A stretch of 64,000 nt of DNA from Alteromonas mediterranea DE (GCF_000020585.3 NC_011138.3:161501-225500), one strand, 5' to 3'; positions 36,726-47,002 are shown, counted from the stretch's first letter. Notes: generated by a model from the sequence alone, not told the origin. Numbers and translations: made by a program.

Positions 36726-37702
36726 CAATAAAAATATTTCGCGGCAAACATGGCACTAAACACGATTTGGGCAAAGACCACCCAGAGTCGCCCGACCGCT
36801 TGTTTGCCATTGACGATCAGCTCCTTTCCTCTGGTTTAGACATGGTGTGTGAACACGCAGATGCTACGCCTATTGCTGAAGCTTACTTAACGCTTGCCCA
36901 CGACCCTTACTATGTAAAAAGTGTATTTGAACAGGCTGCTCAGGCAATGTTTAGCGACCATGAAAAAACGCAATACTCAGAAAGAAAGGACAGCGTAGCC
37001 TGGCTTGACGAGGACACAGGCTTAATGCGACATAGTTTAACCGCGGCGTTAGAGTCGGCGGGGGCAGGCTGTAATGCGGTAGACTGGGTGATGGATGGTG
37101 AAGACCGGCAAGCATTTTGTGCAACCAGGCCGCCGGGCCACCACGCCACTTATGATAGTGCGATGGGTTTTTGCGTTTTTAATAACATTGTTATAGCTGC
37201 CCGTTACGCACTTCAAAACTATGGGCTTAAACGCGTGGCGATTGTCGACTTTGATGTTCACCATGGCAATGGCACCGAGCAAATTGTTGCAGGCGACCAA
37301 CGCATAATGCTGTGTAGCAGCTTTCAGCACCCATTTTACCCCCACAGTGGCTCACCAGTGTCGGCCAGTAATATCTTGTCTGTACCTTTAGACGCAGGAA
37401 CCACTGGTGAGGTATTTCGAGAAAAAGTGCAGCACTGGTTTGATGCCCTTCGCAACTTTCAGCCAGAACTCATCCTAATATCGGCCGGTTTTGATGCTCA
37501 TGCAGAAGACCCAATGGCTCACTTGCGGTTAGTTGAAGATGACTATTTCTGGGTAAGCGAGCAGCTGCGAATTATTGCCGATGAGTGCTGCAAGGGGCGC
37601 ATAATCAGCATGTTAGAGGGGGGATATGATTTAAGCGCATTAGGGCGCAGTGTTGTAGCCCACCTTAAAGGGATGAGTCGCCCGTCATCGATAACCCCTT
37701 AG
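36722..37702 (+). CDS. Histone deacetylase-family (class II-like) amidohydrolase
   Basis: Zinc-dependent deacetylase of 326 residues. Family motifs are all present: HPESPDRLFAI, RPPGHHATYDSAMGFCVFNN (HH charge relay), zinc ligands in VDFDVHHGNGTEQI, FDAHAEDPM and the catalytic GGYDL. Bacterial members act on acetyl-lysine, acetylpolyamines or acetoin-linked substrates. Its ATG overlaps the stop of the CoA-transferase/GNAT gene, so the pair may form an acetylation-deacetylation couple (inference). Confidence 0.93.
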   Translation: MTIKIFRGKHGTKHDLGKDHPESPDRLFAIDDQLLSSGLDMVCEHADATPIAEAYLTLAHDPYYVKSVFEQAAQAMFSDHEKTQYSERKDSVAWLDEDTGLMRHSLTAALESAGAGCNAVDWVMDGEDRQAFCATRPPGHHATYDSAMGFCVFNNIVIAARYALQNYGLKRVAIVDFDVHHGNGTEQIVAGDQRIMLCSSFQHPFYPHSGSPVSASNILSVPLDAGTTGEVFREKVQHWFDALRNFQPELILISAGFDAHAEDPMAHLRLVEDDYFWVSEQLRIIADECCKGRIISMLEGGYDLSALGRSVVAHLKGMSRPSSITP

Positions 37703-37744
37703 GGACGAGGGCGACGTTCTGCGGCTTAGCTCGAACTAACTATG

Positions 37745-38488
37745 TTAGAGGGCGAGCCAGTTAACCAACATATACAGGCCTGCACCAAACATGGCGAGAT
37801 TCTCTGTTAACGAGATAAAGCCAAGGGGCAGGTCTGAATTACCGCCAACGCAGGCACACTTAAGCTCTCGCTTGTCTACATATACTGCTTTTATGACAGA
37901 TACAGCGCCGATTGCACCAATGAATATAGAAACTGGCGATACCATAAGCGCAGGTAGCCCGGCGAGCATGCCTAAACCAGCGTAGGCTTCAGCAAAGGGG
38001 TAAACATAAGCGTAACGCACGTGCTTCATTGCCAGCAGATCATAGGTGATAAACTGGTTTGAAAACGCGACTAAATCCTGCAGTTTCTGTAAGGCGAGAA
38101 TGACCATAGTGATACCGATAAAGTTCATCACAAACGGTTCTACATCAGCGGCTAGGCCGCCTTTTAGCATAAGTGCAGCTACCATCAATGCAGCTAACGA
38201 GAAAATAACGATAATGGGCGTATAGCGAGACCCAAATTCACTTTCTTGCTTTAGGTTAAAATAATCTCTTAGGTCGTCGTAACCGCCAATGCGTTTGTCA
38301 TCAATAAAGGTTTGGGGCGTGGTTTTTACCTCATGCTTTTCTTTAAATGCATCGGTTTCACTGCGAGTCGTTAAATGGTGGTCGTTAACCTCAAAGCCTT
38401 TTCTTTCCAGCAAGTCTTTCGACTTGAGCCCAAAAGGACAAATATGGTTCGGCATGACCATACGATAAAGGGTGGCGCGTTTAGACAT
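37745..38488 (-). CDS. Glutaredoxin domain fused to MauE/DoxX-like membrane domain
   Basis: 247 residues. Residues ~1-80 are a glutaredoxin-like domain with a monothiol-type CPFG site (HICPFGLKSKDLLERKGF), TTPQTFIDDKRIGGYDDL for glutathione binding. Residues ~88-247 hold four or five helices of the MauE type, with a CACVGG cysteine pair before the last helix. MauE-like proteins pass reducing power across membranes, so this could export electrons to periplasmic thiols. The DUF6436-like gene lies just upstream on the same strand. Confidence 0.82.
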   Translation of the reverse strand: MSKRATLYRMVMPNHICPFGLKSKDLLERKGFEVNDHHLTTRSETDAFKEKHEVKTTPQTFIDDKRIGGYDDLRDYFNLKQESEFGSRYTPIIVIFSLAALMVAALMLKGGLAADVEPFVMNFIGITMVILALQKLQDLVAFSNQFITYDLLAMKHVRYAYVYPFAEAYAGLGMLAGLPALMVSPVSIFIGAIGAVSVIKAVYVDKRELKCACVGGNSDLPLGFISLTENLAMFGAGLYMLVNWLAL

Positions 38489-38609
38489 ATTCGACTCCTT
38501 GTAAACCTTGCTGTTTTACATTACATGTGAGTAAGAAATACCCAAGTTTGACTGTATTTCAGACAATAAATGACTTTACAAGAATAGCTTACATAATTTG
38601 TGCCAGTGA

Positions 38610-39128
38610 CTAGCAGAAGCAGCCTTGGGCATCAGCATTAATGACGGCCCCGTTATAAGGGGATTGGGTGGCGTAGCTTACCACTTGCTCTACTAGGTTT
38701 TTACCTGTAAAGCAGCCGTAACCTGTGGCGTAGGGGCCCAAATAGCGCAGTTGATTTTGATTATCCAGAACGATAAGGGCGGGGACAGCGTGAAGCATGG
38801 CTTGTAGTGCTGGCACTTCGTCTATGTTAAGCCTAACGCTTTGATACCCTTCGCCAAGCGAGGCTAACAGCTGGTTTTGGTGAGGCGAAGTAAGCGATTC
38901 ACAATAGCAGCGCGAGGTTGTGCCTACATGAACAACTGAGCCCGCCTTGATGTTTTGATGGTGAAGCAGTTGAACTAGCTTTGTATCGAAGCTAGGCGCA
39001 GTGCTAAGGTGAAGAAGCTTTCCGTCTGGATCAAACGAAGACAACTGGCGCTGGCCATACACTAACAGGGCGGTGAGCAGGCTTACCGCCCATAATGCTA
39101 ACAGTGCCCAGCCTAGGTGTTTTCGCAT
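38610..39128 (-). CDS. Membrane-anchored thioredoxin-like protein (DUF6436-like)
   Basis: 172 residues. One N-terminal helix (LGWALLALWAVSLLTALLVYG) anchors a periplasmic domain with a thioredoxin-like pattern. It has unusual cysteines: TTSRCYCES near residue 73 (CxC instead of CxxC), YGCFTGKN, and a terminal QGCFC. VPALIVLDNQNQLRYLGPY resembles the thioredoxin cis-Pro strand. Probably a thiol-redox protein, perhaps partnered with the glutaredoxin/MauE fusion 120 bp downstream. Confidence 0.65.
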   Translation of the reverse strand: MRKHLGWALLALWAVSLLTALLVYGQRQLSSFDPDGKLLHLSTAPSFDTKLVQLLHHQNIKAGSVVHVGTTSRCYCESLTSPHQNQLLASLGEGYQSVRLNIDEVPALQAMLHAVPALIVLDNQNQLRYLGPYATGYGCFTGKNLVEQVVSYATQSPYNGAVINADAQGCFC

Positions 39129-39160
39129 GTTTCCTAGCGCCTATAATTCGCCGATAACCA

Positions 39161-40642
39161 TTAAAGCTTAAAGCGTTCGATGGCGCTGCGCATGCGCTTA
39201 GAAACTTGTGACAACACTTCAACTTCTTCGGCAAGAGACTCGGCTGTTGCTAACTCTTCAGAAGTGAATTCGCTTAAACGGGCAGTGCTTTGTGCAATAG
39301 AGGCTGACGCAGTTTCTTGTTCAACGGCCGACGTTGCAATTTCAGTCATGCTCTCGCTCGCCTCGCGAATTTGCTGCATAATCTCAGTCATCGCCGACGT
39401 TGCGCTGTCACTAGATACCACGGCTTCATCGACAAGCTGAATACAGGTTTGCATTTGATCTACCGAGCTTGCGGTTTGCGCAACAAGTTGCTCGGTAATA
39501 CTGGTAATCTGGTCTGCACTTTCTTTAGAGCGAATGGCGAGGGTACGCACTTCGTCGGCAACCACCGCGAAGCCTCTACCGTGTTCACCTGCGCGCGCAG
39601 ACTCAATGGCCGCATTTAAGGCTAGAAGGTTAGTTTGTTCAGCGACTGCAGTGATTGAGCGCATTGCTTCAGAGATATGCGAGCACTGCTCGTTAAGGGC
39701 AGAGTTTGTATCGGCCGCTACATTAAGCGTATGACGAAGCGATTCAATGGTACGACTGGAGTTGGAGATGCTATCGCGCGTGCTTTGAGAAGACGTTTGT
39801 GCAGCAGACGCCTTATCGCTGGCAAGGGTGGTTTGCTCAGTAGAAAGCTGCATGGTTTGCGCAATCTCTTCAGATGATGCCGAAACCATCGCGAGCTCTT
39901 GGTCGGTATTGCGACTGATCTCGAACATATTATTCGCCGCCGACTCCATCTTATTGCAGCCATTGACTACATCATCGGTAAGGTTTGAGGCCAGTTCAAT
40001 TAGCGACTTCACTTGGTCAATGAGTTCGGCGAAAGGCTTCACAATGTTACTTTGACGATTTAATGCTACTGTTAAGTCGAGCTTGCCGTCACTTCGCTGC
40101 ATGTTATCAATGGCTAAACGCAATTCAGCGGCGCCTGCACCTTCTTGGTGGCTTTGTTTTGCCATGTACATCAATACACCACCTTCAGCTAACGCAAACG
40201 CGGCATGCATGAGGAGGATTGAAAAGCTAATGTGCCCTTCTTCGAAAATGAAAAGTGGCGCGCCACCCGCCTGTAAAAAGAAAAATGAGATATGGTGAAC
40301 GGCTACCCCAGCCGTACCTGTTGCTATCACTTTCCAATCTCTAAAATAGGATAGAAACGCGAGTAATACGAATATTTCAAAGTGCACTTCAATCAATCCA
40401 AACGACTGGTGAATATGCAGTGCCGTAAGTAGCTGCACCCCGATGGCCATGGCGTGGCGGCTAAGTGCAGAATACGGCGACTGAAAGCTTAACATTAAAG
40501 GGACCGCTGCGATTGGCACGCCAAAGATAAATGCAGGTAATAATTCTCCGGTAAATACGCCAATTGCAGCAGCAATGACGAGCTGAACAACGATTACTAC
40601 GCGAAAAATTTTATGACCTTCAAGGAGCCAAGGGTACTGCAT
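39161..40642 (-). CDS. Methyl-accepting chemotaxis protein with N-terminal multi-helix sensor
   Basis: ~493 residues from ATG 40642, chosen over an upstream TTG because GGAG lies five bases before it. Residues ~1-170 contain about six hydrophobic helices and no periplasmic ligand domain or clear HAMP. The signalling domain follows, with the hairpin tip [25 protein letters not shown] (residues ~335-360) and [10 protein letters not shown]. It talks to CheA/CheW. The input is unknown; an all-membrane sensor suggests sensing within the bilayer or of the energy state. Single gene. Confidence 0.9.
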   Translation of the reverse strand: MQYPWLLEGHKIFRVVIVVQLVIAAAIGVFTGELLPAFIFGVPIAAVPLMLSFQSPYSALSRHAMAIGVQLLTALHIHQSFGLIEVHFEIFVLLAFLSYFRDWKVIATGTAGVAVHHISFFFLQAGGAPLFIFEEGHISFSILLMHAAFALAEGGVLMYMAKQSHQEGAGAAELRLAIDNMQRSDGKLDLTVALNRQSNIVKPFAELIDQVKSLIELASNLTDDVVNGCNKMESAANNMFEISRNTDQELAMVSASSEEIAQTMQLSTEQTTLASDKASAAQTSSQSTRDSISNSSRTIESLRHTLNVAADTNSALNEQCSHISEAMRSITAVAEQTNLLALNAAIESARAGEHGRGFAVVADEVRTLAIRSKESADQITSITEQLVAQTASSVDQMQTCIQLVDEAVVSSDSATSAMTEIMQQIREASESMTEIATSAVEQETASASIAQSTARLSEFTSEELATAESLAEEVEVLSQVSKRMRSAIERFKL

Positions 40643-40807
40643 GCTATTCTCCAACAAGTGTTTGGATTAAAGTGTAGGTTATAAGCGTGGGCTGTGCTAA
40701 TTTCCCTCAATTTTACGTAAGGTATAGATTTTGCGCCATTTAACTTTAGGCTAGTCGTGAATCGTTACTCACCTCAAGTCGTCTCTACTATTATCAAGGA
40801 GCCTCTT

Positions 40808-41680
40808 ATGCCTTCAGTTGCCTTTCTTTCCACAGATAACCTTGAAGACTTTTTTGTCTATGACGAATTACTCATCCCTTACTTCAATCAAAAGGGCTGG
40901 ATAGTAGACACCATATCTTGGCATGCGGCGTCGGTGAACTGGGACGCTTTTGACTATGTTATTGTAAGAAGCACTTGGGATTACCAGCAAGATGCCAATG
41001 CGTTTCTTTGTTGTCTTAAACAAATAGAAGCCTCCCGCGCCACACTGTTCAACCCTCTTTCTCTTATGCAGTGGAATATAGAAAAGTATTATCTTAGAGA
41101 CTTAGAAAATAAAGGCGTTCCCATTGTAGAAACGGTGTGGGGAGATACCTTTAATAACACTGTTATAGGCGATGCCTTTTTGAAGTTCGATAGCGATACC
41201 CTCGTCATAAAACCGGTTTTAAGCGCTAATGCCGACGATACCTTTAAGCTATCGCGAGACACATGGGAAAAAGATGCACACCTATTAAGTGAAACCTTTG
41301 GGCAGCGAAATTTTATGGTTCAGCCCTTTTTAAATAGTGTGGTAGAAGAAGGGGAATACTCGCTGTTCTACTTTGGTGGCGCGTTTAGTCACGCCAATAA
41401 AAAAGTGCCCAAGCAAGGGGATTTTCGGGTGCAAGAAGAGCATGGAGGAAGCTTACACTTAGTTACTGTAGACAGTGAACAATTGGATATTGCCCAAAAA
41501 GCGCTATTGGCGATGCCTTGTGAAGCGCTCTATGCGCGAGTGGACTTGGTTCGTCAAAAAGGGGAATGGGCCATCATGGAGTTGGAGCTTATCGAGCCAT
41601 CGCTGTATTTTAATTTAGATGAGCAGTCGCCACTTCGCTTCGTCGAGGCATTAGTCAATTGTTATGAGGCGCAGAGCTAA
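40808..41680 (+). CDS. ATP-grasp family ligase-like protein
   Basis: ~290 residues from ATG 40808 with AAGGAG seven bases upstream. It has an N-terminal pre-ATP-grasp domain (FDYVIVRSTWDYQQD, RATLFNPLSLMQWNIEKYYL) and an ATP-grasp fold with LVIKPVLSANADDTF, FMVQPFL, GEYSLFYFGGAFSHA and the Mg-binding MELELIEPSLYF. It resembles the family related to glutathione synthetase and RimK. The ligated substrate is unknown. Terminator follows. Confidence 0.82.
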   Translation: MPSVAFLSTDNLEDFFVYDELLIPYFNQKGWIVDTISWHAASVNWDAFDYVIVRSTWDYQQDANAFLCCLKQIEASRATLFNPLSLMQWNIEKYYLRDLENKGVPIVETVWGDTFNNTVIGDAFLKFDSDTLVIKPVLSANADDTFKLSRDTWEKDAHLLSETFGQRNFMVQPFLNSVVEEGEYSLFYFGGAFSHANKKVPKQGDFRVQEEHGGSLHLVTVDSEQLDIAQKALLAMPCEALYARVDLVRQKGEWAIMELELIEPSLYFNLDEQSPLRFVEALVNCYEAQS

Positions 41681-41691
41681 AGGAATACAAA

Positions 41692-41723
41692 AAGGGCTTG
41701 CAAAACCTTCTCTGCAAGCCCTT
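41692..41723. terminator. Terminator between ATP-grasp and DUF3300 genes
   Basis: AAGGGCTTGCA (41692-41702) pairs with TGCAAGCCCTT (41713-41723), ten-base loop, followed by AAAAATA on the plus strand; A-run on the 5' side gives T on the minus strand. Serves convergent genes. Confidence 0.75.
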
Positions 41724-41821
41724 AAAAATATCATCGCAGGTGGCGGATAACGCTATTTGCGTTGCGCGGTTGTTTAACATTCCTTTTTAAAGTGTCGTGA
41801 AAAAAGACCTTCAATAGACAT

Positions 41822-43144
41822 TCAGTGCTTATCGCTATTGCCTCTCGAAACGCTTCGTTCTACTCGAGATACCTGCCGATTGGATTTCTCCCGTTTTACT
41901 GGTCTATTGTTGCTTGCTCGCTCAATACGCTTCGGTTTGTTGTTTGCTCGCTCAATACGCATTGGCTTAGTACTTTCCCGTGCAATCGAGCGATTCTGTG
42001 GGCTTGTTTTCTCAATGTGCTGGCGATTAACGTGTCGTTTAGGTAAGCGCTGTATTTCGTCTCCTCGATTAGCAAACCGTTTTGGCGCTTTTACTGGCGC
42101 TACGCTTTTTGCATTGTCTCGTTTTAACTGCTTTAACGTGTTGTTTCTTTGTGGCTTTTCACTTCTAACATGGGATTGGTTTCGTTTTAACGCGTGCTCA
42201 ATCGACGGCTTGCGATTTATTGTGCCTTGCTTGTTAGACAGATGCTTTGCCCGGGCCACGCCCGCTTTTTCAAAGCGTGAAGGAGCGCTATGCACAACGG
42301 GGTTTGAGTAGCGAGCACGGCGATGCACCGTATTGTGTTCCCAACGGCGATAGTCCTTACTTACTACACGCTTTCTGGGACTGCCACGATAATACCGGCG
42401 CACGGGCTCGCGGTGAATCACCACATGGCGGTTATGCCAGTGAACACTGCCAAAAAAGAAAGCGGTGGAAAGATGTATACTGGGTGACCAAAATACATTG
42501 CTATGGTGGTGATAACTTACCTGATGGCGCCAGCGTACGGGCGATGTTGTATGCCACCAATGACCGTATACAATGTGGGGGTCGTAGTAGGGCACATATA
42601 CCACCTCTCGCTGGCGGGGCTCGATATAAATGACTTCACGGGTGTGCCGGCGCTCGGTTTCAACTTCAATATAGTCGTTAGTCACCAAGTTGCCTGTATT
42701 ATGGGCGTGTTGGCGAAGCACCTGCACACGGTCAAGGACCCGGCTTTGGTCAATTAGCACATTGTCGCCAAGTTGCTGTAACCACTGAAGATCATTCGCC
42801 ATGGTGTTAAGCAAGTCAGTAAATGACGCGAGGGCTTTTACACTGGGGTCCCAACTTACATTGGCAAGTACATTATCTACCTGTTGAGGCGTAAGGTGCT
42901 TATTGCTTTGACGCCAGCGATCGGCGGCCACCACATCTAATGGATAGGTGGCAGCTATCAAGATATGGGTAAGTAATGTATCTGGGTACAGCGCTATGGG
43001 GGCAAGCACGCTGTCTAATTGCGCATCAGAATACTGCTGCGTAGATGCAGAAGTTTGGGTTAAGCCCGTACTGGATTGTGCTAAGGCAGGCAGTGCGGCT
43101 GTGCTTGAAAGCGCAAAGAGTACAGATAAGGTTATGCTTTTCAT
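41822..43144 (-). CDS. DUF3300 protein with Arg-rich low-complexity tail
   Basis: 440 residues with a signal peptide (STAALPALAQ). The DUF3300 domain spans ~35-235: LDSVLAPIALYPDTLLTHIL, VVAADRWRQSNKHLTPQQVD, LASFTDLLNTMANDLQWLQQLG, IYIEPRQREVVYVPYYDP. The tail (~240-440) is rich in Arg, Lys, Ser and Asn with reiterated RIERANN-like units, reflected in a 17-bp direct DNA repeat at 41914-41930 and 41944-41960. Probably secreted or periplasmic; the basic tail might bind acidic polymer or nucleic acid. Function unknown. Confidence 0.85.
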   Translation of the reverse strand: MKSITLSVLFALSSTAALPALAQSSTGLTQTSASTQQYSDAQLDSVLAPIALYPDTLLTHILIAATYPLDVVAADRWRQSNKHLTPQQVDNVLANVSWDPSVKALASFTDLLNTMANDLQWLQQLGDNVLIDQSRVLDRVQVLRQHAHNTGNLVTNDYIEVETERRHTREVIYIEPRQREVVYVPYYDPHIVYGHWWHTTSPVRWRHQVSYHHHSNVFWSPSIHLSTAFFFGSVHWHNRHVVIHREPVRRYYRGSPRKRVVSKDYRRWEHNTVHRRARYSNPVVHSAPSRFEKAGVARAKHLSNKQGTINRKPSIEHALKRNQSHVRSEKPQRNNTLKQLKRDNAKSVAPVKAPKRFANRGDEIQRLPKRHVNRQHIEKTSPQNRSIARESTKPMRIERANNKPKRIERASNNRPVKREKSNRQVSRVERSVSRGNSDKH

Positions 43145-43253
43145 ACATTCTCCTTACATTGCCATTAGGCGGTTACGACCGCTTTTTACGCGCAATGTGG
43201 TAAGTCTGTATACGTTATAACCCACCTAGAATTAACCCAACCTGAATAGAAAA

Positions 43254-43274
43254 CGCCCACGTAGTTTGTGGGCG
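43254..43274 (-). terminator. Terminator after ribA
   Basis: CGCCCAC (43254-43260) pairs with GTGGGCG (43268-43274); read on the minus strand it is followed by TTTTC. Confidence 0.6.
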
Positions 43275-43312
43275 CTTTACGAGATTATTTGGGCTCGTTT
43301 ACTTAAGCATAT

Positions 43313-43927
43313 TTATTTGAAAACGTGGGGGTCAAAGGCGTGACCTAGCTTCTCCGTCTTTGTTTTTAAATAATTTTTATTGTCTTTGGTAATGCCGTGA
43401 TCAATAGGCTTTCTCGCCACCACGTCAATACCTAATGCTTTAAGCGCCGCCAACTTTTTAGGGTTGTTCGTCATCAGCTCAACGTGTTTTACGTTTAGCG
43501 TATCCAACATAAGCTTACAAATATCATAGCTTCTTAAATCGGCGTCAAAGCCGAGATGTTCGTTAGCTTCAACCGTATCCATGCCGCTATCTTGAAGGTT
43601 ATAAGCACGAATTTTATTTAAAAGGCCTATTCCGCGCCCTTCTTGTCGCAAGTAAAGCAGTACACCATGACCGTTATCAACGATATTTTGCATGGCTTTT
43701 TCTAGCTGGAAGCCACAGTCGCAACGGGTACTAAACAAAGAGTCACCGGTTAAGCACTCTGAATGAATACGAATTGGTACCACGTCATCTTCTTTCCACT
43801 CTCCATAGGAAAGGGCAACGTGCTCTTGGCCGCTGGCTTCTACAAAACCGTGTATTTTAAAATCACCCATACGTGTGGGTAATTTTGCGGTACTGACATA
43901 TTCGTATTTAGGCTGTTTGCTGCTCAT
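43313..43927 (-). CDS. ribA: GTP cyclohydrolase II
   Basis: Opens GTP to the first riboflavin precursor (DARPP), releasing formate. Zinc cysteines are in [37 protein letters not shown] and [10 protein letters not shown] are diagnostic; the C-terminus has [18 protein letters not shown] 43927 gives a 204-residue protein like E. coli RibA. The frame continues up to GTG 43993 and would add a Cys-containing stretch (YCPKC), which I consider untranslated. Stand-alone gene with no DHBP synthase fusion. Confidence 0.94.
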   Translation of the reverse strand: MSSKQPKYEYVSTAKLPTRMGDFKIHGFVEASGQEHVALSYGEWKEDDVVPIRIHSECLTGDSLFSTRCDCGFQLEKAMQNIVDNGHGVLLYLRQEGRGIGLLNKIRAYNLQDSGMDTVEANEHLGFDADLRSYDICKLMLDTLNVKHVELMTNNPKKLAALKALGIDVVARKPIDHGITKDNKNYLKTKTEKLGHAFDPHVFK

Positions 43928-44059
43928 GTTACTTCTACACTTTGGACAGTAGGCAATAAGTGGGGACGACTTCTTTTTTTGCAAGTCTACCACTTTATTA
44001 TACGCGAGTTGATGCTTGTGCTATCACTTTTTTCGCGCAGTGTGCATTACGAAAGGTTA

Positions 44060-46897
44060 TTACAGGGGTTTAAAATCACGTAGTGGGGCAGGTTTTGCAA
44101 CGCCGTACCCTTGGGCAAAGTCGACACCCATTTTGCCTAACTGCGCCAGAGTTCCTTCATTTTCAACAAATTCGCCAACGGTCTGCATGCCCATCGCTTT
44201 CGCAACATCATTAATTGACGCGACCATGGCGGTGTCTACACTGTCGTTGAGCATATCTTTGATAAACATTCCGTCAATCTTAACCTGGTTCACCGGCAAG
44301 CTTTTTAAGTAGCTGTAAGAAGAGAACCCGCTGCCAAAGTCATCAAGAGCAAATGAGCATCCCAGTCGGTTGAAGGTGCGCATAAAAGAAAGGGTGTCTT
44401 CCATTTTGATAATGGCGACCGATTCGATGACTTCAAAACACACCTTGTTGTAAGGAATATTAAAGGTTTCAAAGGCATTTAATATGAATAAGGTGAAGTC
44501 TCTATCTGCCAAAGAGTGACAGTTAAGGTTGATGCTGCAACGCTTAAGCTCAGCAAGGTGTTCAGGGTTTTCCGATAGCCATTTAAACGTATTGGTCACC
44601 ACCCATTTATCGACGTTCACATTCATCTCAAAACGTTCTGCGGTAGGCAAAAAGTTAGCGGGCTCTACTAAGTTACCGTTCTTTTCTCTAAGTCTTAATA
44701 ACACCTCGTAATAGTGACCGTCGGTGGTTTGATTTAATGGCCTTAGTGACTGGTAATAAAGCTCGAAGCGACCCTCTTCTAATGCGTTGTTAATCGACGA
44801 TACCCAGTCGAGCTCTCGCTGATAACGCTGCATACTTTCGTCGTCTTTATTGTATCTGTGAACTTGATTTCTGCCTTGTTCTTTCGCGAAATAGCAGGCG
44901 GCGTCAGCCATACTCAAATACTGTCCTGCGTTTACCTCTGTGTCTTCACACACCACCATGCCTATACTCACGCCCAAATTGAAAATGCGGTTATCCCACA
45001 TAAATCGATAGGCCTGTACCGCATTTAGTATTTTTACCGCGTTTAGGTATACTTCGTTAGCATCAACGTCTGTATAAATGACGCCGAACTCATCGCCACC
45101 GAGTCGCGCTAGCAGCGCTTCATCATGCAAGGTGTTCTCAATTAAGCGGGCGATGTCTTTTATCAACACGTCGCCGGCTTTATGGCCGCAGGTGTCATTG
45201 ACAACTTTGAAGCGGTCTAAATCCATAAAAAGTATGCAAACCGGAATATCGCTTTTTTGTGAGAGCTTTTCTCTAAAGTCAGTTTCAAACTGGCGTCTGT
45301 TGTATACCCCGGTAAGCGAATCGTGAGTAGCTAAGTATTGAAGGCTTAAGTCAGACTGTTTTTTCTCAGTAATATCAATGATAGAACCGTAAAGGAAATT
45401 ACCGTCGTCGCTTTCTCTCATCTGGCATGACAGTGAGAACCAAAACTCACTACCATCTTTGCGTTTTCCACGAATTTCTTTACCCGTTACATGACCTTGT
45501 TGAGAGACCTCGCCAAGTAGCACTTGTCTGTCTTCTGGCGAGGCGTAGAAAACTTTGGTGCTGGCAGCATCGGCAAGCATTTCCTCTTCGTTCTCGTACC
45601 CAAATACCTTACACGTGGCAGGGTTTACCGACTTTAGCTTTCCATCCCAGGTAGAGGTGTAATGTCCCTCGGCTGAATTTCTGAATAGATCATAGAAGTG
45701 GTTTAAGTTTGAAATAGTCTCTGCTTGCGTAGATAGCTGATCCTGATTTTTGGCTTGCTCCTTGGTAATGACAGAGAACCCTAGACACAAGAACCCCAAG
45801 GTGATGAACAGCAGCATGCCCATGGCAACATCAACCGTATAAATAAGGTCGCTAAATAAATTCAGAGTGACTAAGGCATAGAACGCGAAAAACGACAGCC
45901 ATGCTAATGCGTAGGTAGTGCTAACCACACGGCTGACCTTGTCCTTAAATAAAAGGGCTAGTGCCACGTGGTAGAGGCCCATAACCGCTATAAGCAGTAG
46001 CAGAGATATTGTTGTGGTATAGGCATCAACGGTTAAGCAGTAAATGGTAGCGGCGATGGGCGCAGCATAATTAATTGCACGCAATAAAAAAGGCACGCGA
46101 GGAAACAGATGATGGGTTACTTTGCCAACGCACAGTAAAAGCATGCCGAAGCATACGGCGAAAAAGTTCTCGCTGGCATTCGTTAGGTTGGGCCATACGG
46201 CTAAGCCACCTTCGGTTATAAAAAGCAGTGCGATAATGACTAAGGTTGTCATAGTGAGCCAGAACCGAGAAGGAATACGCTGATATAAATAGGAAAATAA
46301 AAAATAAAAGGCGATAAGCGACATCACGCCTGCTACTGCACCTAATAGCGTAAGCATATTGGTATCGTGCTGATGAAGCCGATCTCTTTCCCATAGCGCG
46401 ATTGGAAAATACTTAAGGCCGTCATCTTTAACAGCAATTAACAGTCTCGCATCTTGATAGGGCTGAAGTGTAAAGGCGAGGCGTATATTTGGCAGGGGTT
46501 GGCGCAGCGAGTAGTCCCCTTTACCGGCCTGATAGCGATAAGATTTGATAATTCGCTGACTGTCGTCGAGCAAGTAAATTTGTAGGTCGTCTATGTTTAG
46601 TCTATCGATATTAAGCACTAAGGGAATAGGGCTGTAGCCAGTGTGTTGAAGCGATGTTGAATACCACACCCGCTTATTAGTGTTAGGTCCTGGCGAGGGG
46701 GCAACGGCGCTGCCGCTTAGAATATCAAAGTAAGTCGTGCTGCTCGGCGCTTCTAAACGCTGGGCGAAATGATTAATAATGTCTCGCTCGAACGATTCAT
46801 TGATAACCAGGGGACTACTCGCGAAAACATGAAAGCTAAACATTACCCAACTAATGAGCAAAGCTGATACATACTTTGTTAGCCGGGCTAATACCAC
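44060..46897 (-). CDS. Membrane PAS-GGDEF-EAL c-di-GMP enzyme with 7TM sensor
   Basis: 945 residues. After a signal-like segment comes a periplasmic 7TMR-DISM-type beta domain (~30-175), then about seven helices (~185-380). A PAS domain follows (~400-520: FRNSAEGHYTSTWDGKLKSV; SIIDITEKKQ), then a GGDEF domain with LARLGGDEFGV (active signature) and an EAL domain with YEVLLRLREKNG, INLNCHSLAD, LDDFGSGFSSYSYLKSLP, and GEFVENE in place of EGVE. Both cyclase and phosphodiesterase sites look usable; net activity cannot be predicted. GTG start with AAGGA upstream. Single gene. Confidence 0.92.
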   Translation of the reverse strand: MVLARLTKYVSALLISWVMFSFHVFASSPLVINESFERDIINHFAQRLEAPSSTTYFDILSGSAVAPSPGPNTNKRVWYSTSLQHTGYSPIPLVLNIDRLNIDDLQIYLLDDSQRIIKSYRYQAGKGDYSLRQPLPNIRLAFTLQPYQDARLLIAVKDDGLKYFPIALWERDRLHQHDTNMLTLLGAVAGVMSLIAFYFLFSYLYQRIPSRFWLTMTTLVIIALLFITEGGLAVWPNLTNASENFFAVCFGMLLLCVGKVTHHLFPRVPFLLRAINYAAPIAATIYCLTVDAYTTTISLLLLIAVMGLYHVALALLFKDKVSRVVSTTYALAWLSFFAFYALVTLNLFSDLIYTVDVAMGMLLFITLGFLCLGFSVITKEQAKNQDQLSTQAETISNLNHFYDLFRNSAEGHYTSTWDGKLKSVNPATCKVFGYENEEEMLADAASTKVFYASPEDRQVLLGEVSQQGHVTGKEIRGKRKDGSEFWFSLSCQMRESDDGNFLYGSIIDITEKKQSDLSLQYLATHDSLTGVYNRRQFETDFREKLSQKSDIPVCILFMDLDRFKVVNDTCGHKAGDVLIKDIARLIENTLHDEALLARLGGDEFGVIYTDVDANEVYLNAVKILNAVQAYRFMWDNRIFNLGVSIGMVVCEDTEVNAGQYLSMADAACYFAKEQGRNQVHRYNKDDESMQRYQRELDWVSSINNALEEGRFELYYQSLRPLNQTTDGHYYEVLLRLREKNGNLVEPANFLPTAERFEMNVNVDKWVVTNTFKWLSENPEHLAELKRCSINLNCHSLADRDFTLFILNAFETFNIPYNKVCFEVIESVAIIKMEDTLSFMRTFNRLGCSFALDDFGSGFSSYSYLKSLPVNQVKIDGMFIKDMLNDSVDTAMVASINDVAKAMGMQTVGEFVENEGTLAQLGKMGVDFAQGYGVAKPAPLRDFKPL

Positions 46898-47002
46898 TTG
46901 TTAATTCCTTCAAGCGCTTAATCAGAGGATGCTTAATTATCAAAGATAAAACGTAGAGTCGCTAAGTCTACTGATTCCTCGCGTGTTTTCTTTAGAATAA
47001 TA

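Noticed and set aside
41838..42311. 157-codon ORF opposite the DUF3300 gene
   Set aside because: It is antisense to a basic low-complexity region whose Arg/Ser codons give long open frames on the other strand; no domain seen.
43928..43993. Extended ribA start adding a CPKC stretch
   Set aside because: E. coli-like RibA begins near ATG 43927; the extension has no family counterpart that I know.
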